Shown here one piece after another: positions 18,188-27,258 of a DNA stretch of 64,000 bases. Origin of the DNA: Streptomyces sp. DG2A-72 (GTDB taxonomy: Bacteria; Actinomycetota; Actinomycetes; Streptomycetales; Streptomycetaceae); NCBI RefSeq assembly GCF_030499575.1, contig NZ_JASTLC010000001.1, positions 2,318,001 through 2,382,000 on the forward strand. The letters are read 5' to 3'. The notes beneath the pieces are model-generated. The model saw only the letters and a list, made by a program, of their open reading frames with translations. It did not search any database and was not told the DNA's origin. Made by a program: the position numbers and the translations under genes. Numbering within the stretch: the first letter of the stretch is position 1; every line of letters begins with the position of its first letter.

Positions 18188-18231
18188 CGATACAGCGTAT
18201 CGATACCTTGTAACGTAACATTGTTGCGTTA
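18188..18231. promoter_or_regulatory. Overlapping palindromes between isochorismatase and TetR genes
   Basis: Arms TAACGTAACA (18211-18220) and TGTTGCGTTA (18222-18231) form a 21-base palindrome with one mismatch, abutting the TetR start codon. Next to it CGATAC (18188-18193) pairs with GTATCG (18197-18202), and GTATCGATAC at 18197-18206 is a perfect palindrome. The size and position fit a TetR operator that would repress both divergent genes. Confidence 0.65.
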
Positions 18232-18842
18232 TGCTGTCAAACATGGGACGCCCACGAGAGCACGACGAACACACCGCCCGAGCCCTCCTTAAGGCGGCGG
18301 AGCACGCCATCCAGCGGGATGGGCCGGAGGCCATCTCCATCCGCGGGGTGGCATCGGATGTCGGCACGACCACCCGCGCCGTCTACAGCCTGTTCGGCTC
18401 CAAGCAGGGCCTCGTCGCCGCGCTGGCCGCCCACGCCTTCGACCTGCTGCGCACGGGGATGGAGCAACTGCCCGAAACGTCGGCGCCCGACGACGACCTC
18501 ATCGAGGCCGGCCTGGTGATCCGCCGGTTCGCCCTCGAACACCCCTCCCTCTTCCGCATCGTCTTCCGGAACACGGCGGACCCCTTCATGCGGAGCCAGC
18601 TCATGGTCCGCTCCGCATCCGCCCGGGCCCTGGACGTTCTCAAGGCGAAGATGGCGCGGCTCGCAGCCGCGGGACTGCTGGGCACCACCGGCGCCGACGA
18701 GGCGACCGTGCACTTCCGCGCGCTCTGCGACGGCCTTGCCGGACTCGAACTCGGTGGCACGTCGGCCATCCCCGCCGACGACGGCGAACGACTGTGGCGC
18801 GCAGGACTCCGCGCCCTCGTACGCGGCCTCACCACGCCCTGA
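18231..18842 (+). CDS. TetR-family transcriptional regulator
   Basis: A 203-residue TetR protein. The N-terminal helix-turn-helix is ISIRGVASDVGTTTRAVYSLFGSKQGL near residues 37-61, followed by an all-helical ligand domain with the WHG-like HPSLFRIVFRN segment. Start may be ATG 18231 or ATG 18243. It is divergent from the isochorismatase-fold gene and the palindrome at 18211 overlaps its start, implying autorepression. Confidence 0.9.
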   Translation: MLSNMGRPREHDEHTARALLKAAEHAIQRDGPEAISIRGVASDVGTTTRAVYSLFGSKQGLVAALAAHAFDLLRTGMEQLPETSAPDDDLIEAGLVIRRFALEHPSLFRIVFRNTADPFMRSQLMVRSASARALDVLKAKMARLAAAGLLGTTGADEATVHFRALCDGLAGLELGGTSAIPADDGERLWRAGLRALVRGLTTP

Positions 18843-19242
18843 ACTGCCGACCGGGCGCGCTCTTGCCCACGCCCGGCACCATCCCGCTCAACGCCGGCGG
18901 CTGCCGCCCCAGCCTCGCCGAACTGCTCGGCTCCCTGCACCGACCAGGGTGGAGCCTGGCCGATCGTCTTGGCCCCAGCCTGCTCACCGCCCATCTCCAC
19001 CGTTGACGACGCCAGGCGCGTCGCCTGCACACAACGCTGCGACAGGCCGTCACCACCGTCCGGAAGTGAAGATCACGACCACGACAGGCCCCTACCGACC
19101 CACCCGAAGAAGGCAGAGAGAGGACATCCCCCATGCCGCTGCGGGCGGTCCGTATGGTGCCCACGCCGATCCAGGCCCCGATGCCGCCAGGTGGGGCGGC
19201 ATCGGGACAGCGCACGAAGTCGGCGGATCGGTGCGGCGGCGA
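18843..19242. other. No supported gene
   Basis: Between the TetR gene and the leftward membrane-protein gene I see only short open frames with no family resemblance or ribosome binding sites. Confidence 0.4.
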
Positions 19243-19695
19243 CTACTTACTGGCGACGTCCAGGGGCAGGATCTTGTGGAAGGTGAAGACCGCGGCAGCT
19301 GCCACCACGACGTGCATGACGAGCAGCGCTATCACGCCGACCGCGTCGGCGTGCGGTGTGTAGTCGCTGACGAGCATGGCGAGGTCGGGGATGAAGGAGA
19401 CAACGACCACGGCGGGGACGAGCTTGCGCAGCAGCGACTCAGGGTCCTTCGAACTTCGCCGGACGATGCTCCAGCCGATGGCGCCGATGACCAGGCCCAT
19501 CACGGTGAAGAAGATGAACGCGGATGCCTGGAGCGGCTGGAAGTCATCGGAGGCACCGGCGGCGCGAGCGAGGGCGGCGATGGCCGCTTCGACGATCGAG
19601 GATGCTGCTGCGGCGGCGAGCAGGCCGCCGATGACGACAGGAGTGCCGGGCCGGCGCAAGGCGGGTGAGGATGGGGCGGAGGTCAGGTTGGACAT
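19243..19695 (-). CDS. Small membrane protein, DUF6069-like
   Basis: A 150-residue protein with four hydrophobic segments (near residues 17-43, 56-76, 92-110 and 120-140), separated by short polar loops, in the manner of Streptomyces four-helix DUF6069-type proteins. ATG 19695 is preferred over an upstream in-frame start. No function is known. The neighbours give no clear hint; it stands alone. Confidence 0.75.
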   Translation of the reverse strand: MSNLTSAPSSPALRRPGTPVVIGGLLAAAAASSIVEAAIAALARAAGASDDFQPLQASAFIFFTVMGLVIGAIGWSIVRRSSKDPESLLRKLVPAVVVVSFIPDLAMLVSDYTPHADAVGVIALLVMHVVVAAAAVFTFHKILPLDVASK

Positions 19696-20102
19696 CAGTG
19701 CTCCAGATGGCAGAGTTCTGCGGTGAAGGAGGTAAATCATCAGTCGGGGCGGTGCGTCGGCGGCACGGCATCACGACGTGTGTGGCCGCGCGGTCTCTAC
19801 CACTGCCATCGCGGACACATTCGACTCCGGTGTCTCCTCCGGCCAGGCCGCAGCGGCGCCGGATCGCGATGCAGGTGAGCACGGATCGAGGCTCAGACGC
19901 TGGGGCGCAGGTCCAGGACGTCGTTCACCTGGTCGGCGCGGAGACTCGGTCCAGATACGGGCAAGGTCCGCTGTCCGGGTCACCGGCGCGCATGTCGGCG
20001 CCGTCTCCCGCACGATGGCGGTAGACCTGCACACCGCCCGGGGGGGAGATCTGCACGAGAGGGCCGCCTGGGGCCGCCTCGCCGACGGACTCGGTGACGC
20101 CA
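19696..20102. other. No supported gene
   Basis: This spacer upstream of the membrane-protein gene and downstream of the FAH gene has short open frames on both strands but none I can support. Confidence 0.4.
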
Positions 20103-21011
20103 TCAGGCGATCCGTGCGGTGATGGCGCCCAGGCGTTCCACGGTGACAGTGACGGTGTCGCCGGAGGCCAGCGGGGGGTGGGCATCACGGCCGTAGCGGC
20201 CCCAGAGTTCGGCGAGGCAGCCGCCGCCGCAGGTGCCGGAACCGAGGACGTCGCCGGGTTTGACCCAGGTGCCGCGGGAGGCGTACGCGGCCATCTCGGC
20301 GAAGGAGAAGGCCATGGAGGCGAGGCTGTCCTGCCCGATCAGGGTGCCGTTGACGGAGGCGGTCATGGCCAGGTCGAAGGACTTGCCACGGCGGACGGAG
20401 GCGAGTTCGTCCGGGGTGACCAGGGCGGGGCCGAGCGTCGTGGCGGTGTCCTTGCCCTTGACGGGGCCGAGGGGCACCTGCATCTCGGCGAACTGGATGT
20501 CGCGTGCGGACCAGTCGATCAGGATCGTGTATCCGGCGATGTGGGATTCGGCCTGCTCGGGCGTGAGGTCGGTGCCGGGGCGGCCGATGACGGCGGCCAC
20601 TTCCAGTTCGAGGTCGAAGGCCCTGCTGCCCGGGGCGATGGGGACCGGCTCGTCGGGGCCGATGATCGCGTAGGGGTTGGTGAAGTAGAAGGCGGGCGCC
20701 TCGTACCAGCGCGGAGGGATGGTGGCCTGCGGATCGGCGAGCTTGGCGACGCCCTCGACGTGCTGCTCGAAGACCATGAAGTCGCGGACGGTGGGCGGCT
20801 GCGGTAGGGGGGCCAGCAGGGTGGCCTCCTCTTTCTTGCGGACCTGGCGGGGGTCGGTCAGGGCGCGCCGGCCGGCGGCGTCGAGGCGTTCGCCGTCGTC
20901 GCCGAGCAGGTCGAGCAGGCGCAGGCCAGGTTCGAGGGCATGGATGACATCCCCGTCGAGGACGCCGACGCGTTCCCCGTCGTCGGGGTGGGTGTAGGTG
21001 ACGAAACGCAT
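20103..21011 (-). CDS. Fumarylacetoacetate hydrolase-family enzyme (first copy)
   Basis: A 302-residue FAH-family protein. The catalytic domain has VRDFMVFEQHVEG, the metal-binding pattern FDLELEVAAVIG, DWSARDIQ, GPVKGKDTATTLGP and GDVLGSGTCGGGCLAELWG. Members hydrolyse or decarboxylate acylpyruvates and related ring-opened products with Mg2+. It is the last gene of a leftward operon with a metallo-beta-lactamase-fold protein and an alpha/beta-hydrolase. It is clearly paralogous to the FAH gene at 61127, with the same N-terminal extension (RFVTY..GERVGV). Substrate unknown. Confidence 0.88.
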   Translation of the reverse strand: MRFVTYTHPDDGERVGVLDGDVIHALEPGLRLLDLLGDDGERLDAAGRRALTDPRQVRKKEEATLLAPLPQPPTVRDFMVFEQHVEGVAKLADPQATIPPRWYEAPAFYFTNPYAIIGPDEPVPIAPGSRAFDLELEVAAVIGRPGTDLTPEQAESHIAGYTILIDWSARDIQFAEMQVPLGPVKGKDTATTLGPALVTPDELASVRRGKSFDLAMTASVNGTLIGQDSLASMAFSFAEMAAYASRGTWVKPGDVLGSGTCGGGCLAELWGRYGRDAHPPLASGDTVTVTVERLGAITARIA

Positions 21012-21043
21012 GAGGGGCTCCCGTAGTGGTGGGGGCGCGGAGG

Positions 21044-22027
21044 TCAGAGTGCGCAGTGCAGGGGGCCGCCGTGGAACGTGACGGCGTCGGTGAACGCGGC
21101 AATGACATCGACCGTGTTGGCGTCCGCGTCGGCGTAGGCGCTGTGCAGGTTGAGCACGATGCGTTCCTGATCGGGCCAGTCGGCGAACTCGCCGAGGTCA
21201 CAGTCGCGGGCGGCCTGAAGGGGTGTCAGGCCGCGGGCGCGGCCGTCGCGGGCGATGCGCTGGACGGCGCGGTAGTAGCGGGCGTGGGCGTCCAGGACGG
21301 TGCCGGTCTCCTCCCGGGTGATGAGGGGCCCGTGGCCGGGGACGATGGTCTCGGCCCCGAATGCCGCGAGCCAGTCCAGCGAGCGCAGGGCGCCCTCCAG
21401 CGACCCGGTGAGCACCATCGGGGTGACGTGGTGGAAGAGCAGATCGCCGGCGAACAGCACACGCTCGTCGGGGAGCCAGGCGATCAGGTCGCCGGGAGTG
21501 TGGGCGGTGTGTCCGGGGTGGTGGACCTCGATCCACCGGCTACCGGTGTGCAGGGTCGTTTCACGGTCGACGGTCACGTTGGGCGGTCGGTGGCGGGCGA
21601 TGCCCCAGTCCGGTGCGGGCGCCCAGATCGGCGGCAGGGAGGTCAGCACGGTGTCCGCGAGGATCGACTCGCGGGTCTCCGAGTGGGCCAGGATGGGCAC
21701 GTGCGGGGGCAGCAGGGCGTTGCCGTGACTGTGGTCGCCGTGCGCGTGGGTGGTGACGGCGGCCATGAGCGGCGCGTCGGCCGAGGCCTCGGCGACGGCC
21801 GCGAGAAAGGCTCGGGTGCGCTGCGCGGTCGCGCAGGTGTCGATGAGCACGGCGCCGTCCTCGCCCAGGACGGCACCGGCGTTGTTCAGCCACCAGGTGC
21901 CGTCGGGCTGGAGCCAGGCGTGCACGCCGGGCACGACCTCCACCAGGCGCGCGTCCTGCTCGCCTGACCGGCTGCGGGGCTTTGGCACGGAGGCGGACAC
22001 CGCGAAGGGGTAGTGCTGTTCGGGCAT
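21044..22027 (-). CDS. Metallo-beta-lactamase-fold hydrolase
   Basis: A 327-residue MBL-fold enzyme. The zinc motif is complete: TTHAHGDHSHGN with His94, His96, Asp98 and His99; further ligands lie in HHPGHTAHTPGDLI, VLFAGDLLFH and IVPGHGPL. It would act as a hydrolase of an ester, lactone or thioester. It sits between the alpha/beta-hydrolase and FAH genes, suggesting consecutive hydrolytic steps on one substrate. ATG 22027. Confidence 0.88.
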   Translation of the reverse strand: MPEQHYPFAVSASVPKPRSRSGEQDARLVEVVPGVHAWLQPDGTWWLNNAGAVLGEDGAVLIDTCATAQRTRAFLAAVAEASADAPLMAAVTTHAHGDHSHGNALLPPHVPILAHSETRESILADTVLTSLPPIWAPAPDWGIARHRPPNVTVDRETTLHTGSRWIEVHHPGHTAHTPGDLIAWLPDERVLFAGDLLFHHVTPMVLTGSLEGALRSLDWLAAFGAETIVPGHGPLITREETGTVLDAHARYYRAVQRIARDGRARGLTPLQAARDCDLGEFADWPDQERIVLNLHSAYADADANTVDVIAAFTDAVTFHGGPLHCAL

Positions 22028-22069
22028 GGCTGGTCCTCGTGTCAGGGGGATTCCTGGTGGCGGCCGGGA

Positions 22070-23140
22070 TCAGGCCAGTTGGTCGCGGAGCCACTGCAGG
22101 CTCCAGGGGAGGATCTCCCGCGCCTTCTGCAGGGCGCAGTGCGTGGCGTTCGGCACCAGACGCACAATGGTGTTCGGACGGGTTTCCAGCGCCTCGGAGT
22201 CTTCGGCCGGGACGTGCTGGTCCTCGGCTCCGTTGACGTACAGCAGCGGCACCGGATCGCTGCCCCAGTCGTCCAGCAGCCCCTGGGCGCGCAGCGAGAA
22301 CTCGCTCATGGCGGCCTGGAGTTCGGCGGGGCTCGGCTCGGCGTCCAGCCGCAGGGAGTTGCCGAAGATGCCGGGCATGCCGAACCGGAGCCGGGCGACG
22401 GCCTCGGGGCTGAAGGCGGTGTCGATGAGCCCGCCGACGCTCACCGCGGCGTCGACCATCCCGAGCAGGGCCAGCTTGATCGTCCAGTGCCCGCCGAAGC
22501 TGAAGCCGGTGGCGCCAACCCGGCGTGCCTCGGGGAAGCGGCGCCGCATCCAGTCGATGATCCCGGCGATGTACCGCTCACCGTCGGGCCCATTGGGCAC
22601 CGGCGACTCGCCGGTGCCGGCCATGTCGAAGGTGACCACCCGCGCGCCGATCATCCGAGCCGTCGCGACAGCGGTGGGATGCACCTCGGTCTTCCAGGTG
22701 TCGACGCCGCTGAAGACCAGGACGACGGGGGCGTCCGACGGCAGGTTCCCGGGGAGGTAGAGATGGATGGGGACCTCGACCACCTGTCCGCGGAAGTGCA
22801 CGCCGATCACGTGTCGCTCAAAGGGCACCTCGAAGCCGGGCGAGGCCTGCAGGAAGGTGCGCAGTTGGTGGTCGTAGGCGCGGGCGTGGGCGGCGTTGCC
22901 GAGGACGGGGAACTTGGCGATCCCGTACAGACGGCTGGCCAGCAGGGGATCCCCGTCCTTCTCGGCCCGCTCCGCGAGGAGGGACCACTCGTGCGCCCAG
23001 CCCCCGGGACCGTCGGCCCACAGATCGCGGATGCGGCGGGACATCTCGTCAAGAACTGCGGGATCGGTGCCGAACAGGGTCCATTGCGGCGTGCGCTCCT
23101 CGATGAGCTCGGCGGGATCGACAGGGAAGGTGTACGGCAT
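22070..23140 (-). CDS. Alpha/beta-hydrolase, FrsA-like
   Basis: A 356-residue alpha/beta-hydrolase with a long N-terminal helical region before the core domain, as in the FrsA/2,6-dihydropseudooxynicotine hydrolase group. The nucleophile is in GATGFSFGGHWT, the acid probably in LLYVNGAEDQHVP, and the histidine in PNATHCALQKA. Members include C-C bond hydrolases acting on ring-opened or diketone compounds. It is the first gene of the operon with the MBL and FAH genes and is divergent from the TetR gene at 23301. Confidence 0.85.
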   Translation of the reverse strand: MPYTFPVDPAELIEERTPQWTLFGTDPAVLDEMSRRIRDLWADGPGGWAHEWSLLAERAEKDGDPLLASRLYGIAKFPVLGNAAHARAYDHQLRTFLQASPGFEVPFERHVIGVHFRGQVVEVPIHLYLPGNLPSDAPVVLVFSGVDTWKTEVHPTAVATARMIGARVVTFDMAGTGESPVPNGPDGERYIAGIIDWMRRRFPEARRVGATGFSFGGHWTIKLALLGMVDAAVSVGGLIDTAFSPEAVARLRFGMPGIFGNSLRLDAEPSPAELQAAMSEFSLRAQGLLDDWGSDPVPLLYVNGAEDQHVPAEDSEALETRPNTIVRLVPNATHCALQKAREILPWSLQWLRDQLA

Positions 23141-23200
23141 GCGGCCCTCCGGGTGCGTGAGAAGGCGGGACCACCGAGTACGGCCTCACCCCGGTAGTAT

Positions 23201-23236
23201 CATGCACCTTTATGCACGCATACATCAAGGTGCATG
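23201..23236. promoter_or_regulatory. Nested palindromic operator upstream of TetR gene
   Basis: CATGCACCTT at 23201-23210 and its exact reverse complement AAGGTGCATG at 23227-23236 enclose a second imperfect palindrome, TATGC-AC-GCATA, at 23211-23222. The 36-base structure lies in the divergent spacer between the hydrolase operon and the TetR gene. It is a strong operator candidate for the adjacent TetR protein, possibly binding as two dimers. Confidence 0.75.
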
Positions 23237-23300
23237 AATAGAATGGACTCAACCGCACCCGAGCACCCCCCGGCAGCCGCATCGAAGCGAGGAGACATCC

Positions 23301-23954
23301 GTGACCCGATCACCCGCGACCTCCGCGGCCGGCGCCAGCCCGGCCGGGCAACCGCTCGGCCGCAGGGAGCGGCAACGCCAGAGGATCCGCGCGGCGATCC
23401 TGGACGCGGCCCTCGAGCTCTTCGCCGAGCAGGGGTACGCCGCGACGACCATCGACGAGATCGCCGAACGGGCTGACCTGGCCCGGCGCACGGTCTTCAA
23501 CCACTTCCCCCGCAAGCGGTACATGCTCGACGGCTGGTCGGCCGAGCGCCGCGAACTCGTGGTCGCCCGGCTGGCACAGGAGGACGTGCGCCAGGCCCCC
23601 GCCCGCCGTCAGCTCGAACTCCAGATGGACGCCCTGACCGAGGCCAACGAGCAGGACCCCAGGATGGCCCGCGTCATCTCGCTGGGATGGCTGAGCGAAC
23701 TGGGGACCTTCGAGAGCCCATTCCCGGTCTTCGACACCTTCCGCGACAGCGTCCGTCTCGGCCAGGAGACCGGCGACTTCCGCCCCTCCCCCTCCCCCGA
23801 GACCGTCGCGGAAGCCCTCAGCGCCTGCTACACCGACACCCTCCACCGCTGGCTCCAGGCAGGCCAGCACACCGACAAGCCTTTCCCTCTCGCCCCGGCC
23901 CTGCGGGCGAAGCTGGACCTGATCCTGGACGGCCTGACGGCATCTCGGGCATGA
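23301..23954 (+). CDS. TetR-family regulator of the FAH/MBL/hydrolase operon
   Basis: A 217-residue TetR regulator starting at GTG 23301 with AGGAGA upstream. The helix-turn-helix is TTIDEIAERADLARRTVFNHFPRK near residues 49-72. The DNA-binding half closely resembles that of the TetR at 27259 (LGRRERxRQ, VFNHF), so the two regulators are relatives, and both sit next to MBL-fold genes. It should repress the divergent operon until an aromatic or acyl ligand is bound; the ligand is unknown. Confidence 0.9.
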   Translation: MTRSPATSAAGASPAGQPLGRRERQRQRIRAAILDAALELFAEQGYAATTIDEIAERADLARRTVFNHFPRKRYMLDGWSAERRELVVARLAQEDVRQAPARRQLELQMDALTEANEQDPRMARVISLGWLSELGTFESPFPVFDTFRDSVRLGQETGDFRPSPSPETVAEALSACYTDTLHRWLQAGQHTDKPFPLAPALRAKLDLILDGLTASRA

Positions 23955-24377
23955 GCACGAGGGGTGGCATCCGTCGCCATCTGCGCCTCCCGAGGTCCAT
24001 GCGAGCACTCCCAGGACACACTCAGTCCCGGCCGTGTGTGTCCGGGGCGATTCGGCGCTGCGGCCTGAGAGCGAGCCAACCGGCGCCAGATTGCGTACGT
24101 ACCATGAAGTGGCGGGACAGCCTCTGTCGGCCGACAGGCATGCAAGGCCCCGCATGTCACCGGCAGGTCTTCTGCCCTGCCACATGCGCCTGCTCCCTCC
24201 GTCCAACGACGACGACTGCCCCAGCCCTGACCCGCTGACCGCCCCGAGCCCACTACGAGGTTCGCCACCTGAACTCGCACCCACCATGACCGTGGCCGCG
24301 ACATACGGCTCTGATCCACTTCTTGTGGGGCGGTGACGCTGCGTCATAAGACGCTGGAAGGATGGCCGTCCGTGTGA
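23955..24377. other. No supported gene
   Basis: Between the TetR gene and the ISL3 remnant the sequence has no open frame with recognisable homology. Confidence 0.4.
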
Positions 24378-24639
24378 TTGCGGCGTGTTTTTGACGGTCT
24401 TCTCCCCTCTGGACCCGTGGTGGTCGAGCAGGTCACGGTGGACGACGATGTCGTGGCCCTCGCGGCTCGGACGGTGAGCCGGGAGGCGGCCGGCCCCGAC
24501 TGCGGCGCGGTGTCCGGCCGCGTCCACGGCGGCTACCGGCGGCGCCTGGCCGACTTCGCGGTTGCCGGGCGGAAGGTCGTGATCGACCTGGCGGTGCGGC
24601 GGTTCCTATGCCCGGTAGCAGAGTGCAGCCGTCGCACGT
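24378..24639 (+). mobile_element. ISL3-family transposase, N-terminal fragment
   Basis: The frame encodes the N-terminal region of an ISL3 transposase: a P-S-G-P-V-V-V-E-Q segment, a degenerate zinc-ribbon (GPDCGAVSGRVHGGYRRRLADF) and the RRFLCPVAECSRRTF cysteine pair. The sequence then becomes unrelated at about 24640-24660, where a transporter remnant on the other strand begins. It is a truncated, inactive copy. A similar fragment in the opposite orientation lies at 53700-54100. Confidence 0.7.
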
Positions 24640-24945
24640 TCGTCGAGCAGGTGGACGGCGATCGCGGTGAGGGCGAGTCCGTTGTTGTAACCGTCAGCGA
24701 GAGCTCGTTCGGTGAGTGGGGCAAGTTTGGCGCTGAGCGGCCCGAGTTCGGCGGTGTGCAGGGCCATGGGCCCGCCCGCGTCGAGGACGGCTGCGGCGGT
24801 GCCGTGTTCGGCGGGCGTGAGTCCCGCGCCGGCCAGGCCGTCCGTCAGTCGGCTGGTTGCCATGCCGAGGGCGACGGCACCGACCACGGCCGGGCCGAGA
24901 GTCTGGCCGACGGCGCCGGCCAACCGGCTCCGTGCCACCGAGCTA
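24640..24945 (-). pseudogene. C-terminal remnant of an MFS drug transporter
   Basis: About 100 residues that look like the last part of a 14-helix major-facilitator drug exporter: SRLAGAVGQTLGPAVVGAVALG, LTPAEHGTAAAVL and ALADGYNNGLALTAIAVHLL. No start or N-terminal helices are present, and the remnant abuts the ISL3 fragment. The family call comes from the loop pattern and is moderate. Confidence 0.5.
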
Positions 24946-25100
24946 CTCGATCGCCGGGGACAGCGGTTGGGTGATAGTGCTGCGGACTCCTCGCCCGGCA
25001 AGCACCGCGCCCTCCTCCGGCTGTACCGGAGCGCGGGCCTCCCGCAAGCGGCTGCGGGGGACCGCTCCGGGTTCGAGGTGGCTCGGCGGAAGCACCCCGG

Positions 25101-25916
25101 TCAACTCCCGGACACCTCATGCGTGGTGGTGTTCCTTGCCGCAGGCGTGGACGACCTGCGCTGATGCATCAGGACTCCTATGAAGCCCGCGAGGAATCCG
25201 CTGATCAGTCCCGTGACCGCGTGGTTGGTCGCGTTGGCGCCGACACCGCTGGGCATGCCGACCACAGCGTAGTTGGCGAGGGCGCTCATCACGGCGCCGA
25301 AAACTCCGCCGATGAGGCCGCTGACGGCCGCAGCACGGACGGCGGAGGGTTGGGCGATGGCAGGCCGTGACGCCTTGCCACCACCTGCCGGCCTGGGGTC
25401 GGCCGGGGCGCCGCCGCGCTCCAGGCCGATGACACGGTCGACCGCGAGCGGCCCCGGACCGGCGAGCACGACCACCAGCAGGGCCGCGATGACCATGAGA
25501 GCAAAATCCACTCCGGAGCCGTAGTCGGAGGCCGGAGCTGACACCGGGCTGAAGAAACCGACGTCCCCGCTCACCAGGGCGATGGCGACGGTGAGATGTA
25601 GGGTGAGCAGGGCTGCCATGAGCCGCGAGACCAGGCCGATCAGGAGGAAGGCTCCTCCCACGGTCTCCAGCAGCGCCACGACCCAGGCCATCAGCGCGGG
25701 AGCGGGTACACCGAGTTGGTGCTGCAGGAACGCGGCGAAGCCGGAGGATCCGTCGATGATCTTCTGCAGGCCGTGGAGGAGCAGAACGAGCCCGCTCAGC
25801 GTTCGGGCCACCAGTGGGGCGATGCCCTGGTGGCGGTGGATTCGGGCGAGCCCGAAAACCGCGCGGAGCGGCCGGTCGACGTGGGATGCGGCGACTTGTG
25901 GGTGCGATGCGGTCAT
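25101..25916 (-). CDS. DoxX-family membrane protein with extra C-terminal helices
   Basis: A 271-residue protein. Residues about 35-165 form a four-helix DoxX-like domain (LSGLVLLLHGLQKIIDG, LMAWVVALLETVGGAFLLIGLVSR, LHLTVAIALV, FALMVIAALLVVVLAG). After a polar linker two further hydrophobic segments follow (AVSGLIGGVFGAVMSALANYA and the VTGLISGFLAGFIGVL region). DoxX proteins act in quinone or thiol redox at the membrane in some bacteria. The C-terminal pair is not part of the standard domain and may be a fusion. ATG 25916. Confidence 0.75.
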   Translation of the reverse strand: MTASHPQVAASHVDRPLRAVFGLARIHRHQGIAPLVARTLSGLVLLLHGLQKIIDGSSGFAAFLQHQLGVPAPALMAWVVALLETVGGAFLLIGLVSRLMAALLTLHLTVAIALVSGDVGFFSPVSAPASDYGSGVDFALMVIAALLVVVLAGPGPLAVDRVIGLERGGAPADPRPAGGGKASRPAIAQPSAVRAAAVSGLIGGVFGAVMSALANYAVVGMPSGVGANATNHAVTGLISGFLAGFIGVLMHQRRSSTPAARNTTTHEVSGS

Positions 25917-26164
25917 GAGCAGGTGCCTTCCGAGGCGGGATGGGGTCGATGAGAGCGCGCGAAGAGCGCGGATGCGGTGCCCATTGCACAGTGGTCGTCT
26001 CTGGTCAGGACGCGATGCGTCCGTAATGCGGCGCGCCTGGCTGTTGCGAGTCCAAACGCTGTTCGGAGAGGGCGTTCTGCGCCCCCCGTACGGGCCGGGC
26101 CTTGGGATGGTCCGGGGGAACGACCGGCGCGAAGAGGCTGATCAGACCGAGCGAGGCTCGGCGA

Positions 26165-27112
26165 TCAGAAATCGAGGTGGGGGCAGGCGAGTTCGGCCAT
26201 GCGGCCGAACAGGCCGGGGCCGTCGAGCGGGGGCATGGAGGGGTCGAGTTCCCGGTAGACGGTGTGCACATTGACGGCGAGCCGTTCGCTCTCGTCCAGC
26301 TCGGCGAAGCGGCCGAGGCGGATGTCGCGTGCGGCGTCCAGGGCGGGCATTCCGGCGGTGAACCGGGTGGTTGCCTGCGTGTGGACGAATTCGAGGTAGT
26401 CGCGGATGTCCCGGACGGTCTTCTTGGTGGTGACCGGTCCGTGCCCGGGCACGATGGTGTCGGCGTCGAGACCGAGGAGCAGGTCGCAGGCGGCGAGCCA
26501 GTTGGTGAACGGGCCGTGCCACACGATGGGCGTGGCGCCGGCGAACACGATGTCGCCGGTGTAGACGACTCCGGCCCGTGGTACGTGGACGATCGTGTCG
26601 CCAGCGCTGTGCGCCGGTCCCACGTCGATCAGGCGGACCTCCGTACCGCCGACGTCCAGCACCAGCTCGCCCTCGAAGACGCGGCCCGGGAGGACGGGTT
26701 CGATGCCGGTGTAGTCGAAGGCGCCGAAGATCCGGCGGGCGAACCGCCCGGTGAGGTCCGGAGCGGCGGTCAGCTGTCGCATCTCGGCCGGACCCACCTG
26801 GCGCATGTCGGCCAGTGAGCCTCGGGCCGCGATGATCTCGGTATGGGCTACGAGCTGGTTGCCGAACCAGTGGTCGCCGTTGCCGTGGGTGTTGACCACG
26901 GTCGAGATGGGTGCGGTGGCGGTGACCGGAGTCAGGGCCTCGAGCATGGCCCGGGTAAGTCGCAGGTCGTAGAGGGTGTCGACGAGTAGGGACGCGTCCC
27001 GCCCGACGACCAGCCCGGCATTACTCATGCCCCAGCCGCCCCGGCCCGGCAGCCAGGCATGACAGCCGCCGCCGACGTCGACACGGCCCACGATGGGGAT
27101 TGCGGAAGCCAC
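26165..27112 (-). CDS. MBL-fold hydrolase with variant HGNGDH metal motif
   Basis: A 315-residue metallo-beta-lactamase-fold protein. The canonical HxHxDH reads NTHGNGDHWFGN, with His76, Asn78, Asp80 and His81, so the second histidine is asparagine. Later ligands are present in VGPAHSAGDTIVHVP, VVYTGDIVFAG and IVPGHGPV. GTG 27112 has AGGAGG just upstream. The change may alter metal occupancy at one site. The gene is divergent from a TetR gene at 27259, and fragments of close relatives occur at 29132 and 46806. Confidence 0.87.
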   Translation of the reverse strand: MASAIPIVGRVDVGGGCHAWLPGRGGWGMSNAGLVVGRDASLLVDTLYDLRLTRAMLEALTPVTATAPISTVVNTHGNGDHWFGNQLVAHTEIIAARGSLADMRQVGPAEMRQLTAAPDLTGRFARRIFGAFDYTGIEPVLPGRVFEGELVLDVGGTEVRLIDVGPAHSAGDTIVHVPRAGVVYTGDIVFAGATPIVWHGPFTNWLAACDLLLGLDADTIVPGHGPVTTKKTVRDIRDYLEFVHTQATTRFTAGMPALDAARDIRLGRFAELDESERLAVNVHTVYRELDPSMPPLDGPGLFGRMAELACPHLDF

Positions 27113-27153
27113 GTTGCCTCCTGTTCGCGTCCTGCGGGGTCGCGAGATAAAAA

Positions 27154-27184
27154 TCCATTGTTGGACTAACGCCCATTAATGGAG
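27154..27184. promoter_or_regulatory. Operator-like palindrome between MBL and TetR genes
   Basis: CCATTAATGG at 27173-27182 is a perfect 10-base palindrome, and TCCATT at 27154-27159 pairs with AATGGA at 27179-27184. AT-rich words stand out against the GC-rich surroundings. The position suits binding by the TetR protein encoded at 27259 and control of both divergent genes. Confidence 0.6.
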
Positions 27185-27258
27185 GAGAATCTAGAGTCAG
27201 CCTGTAAGGGGGTCAAGAGGCGTGCAGTGCCGTGCTGTGCTGTGCTGTACTGGAGGCC

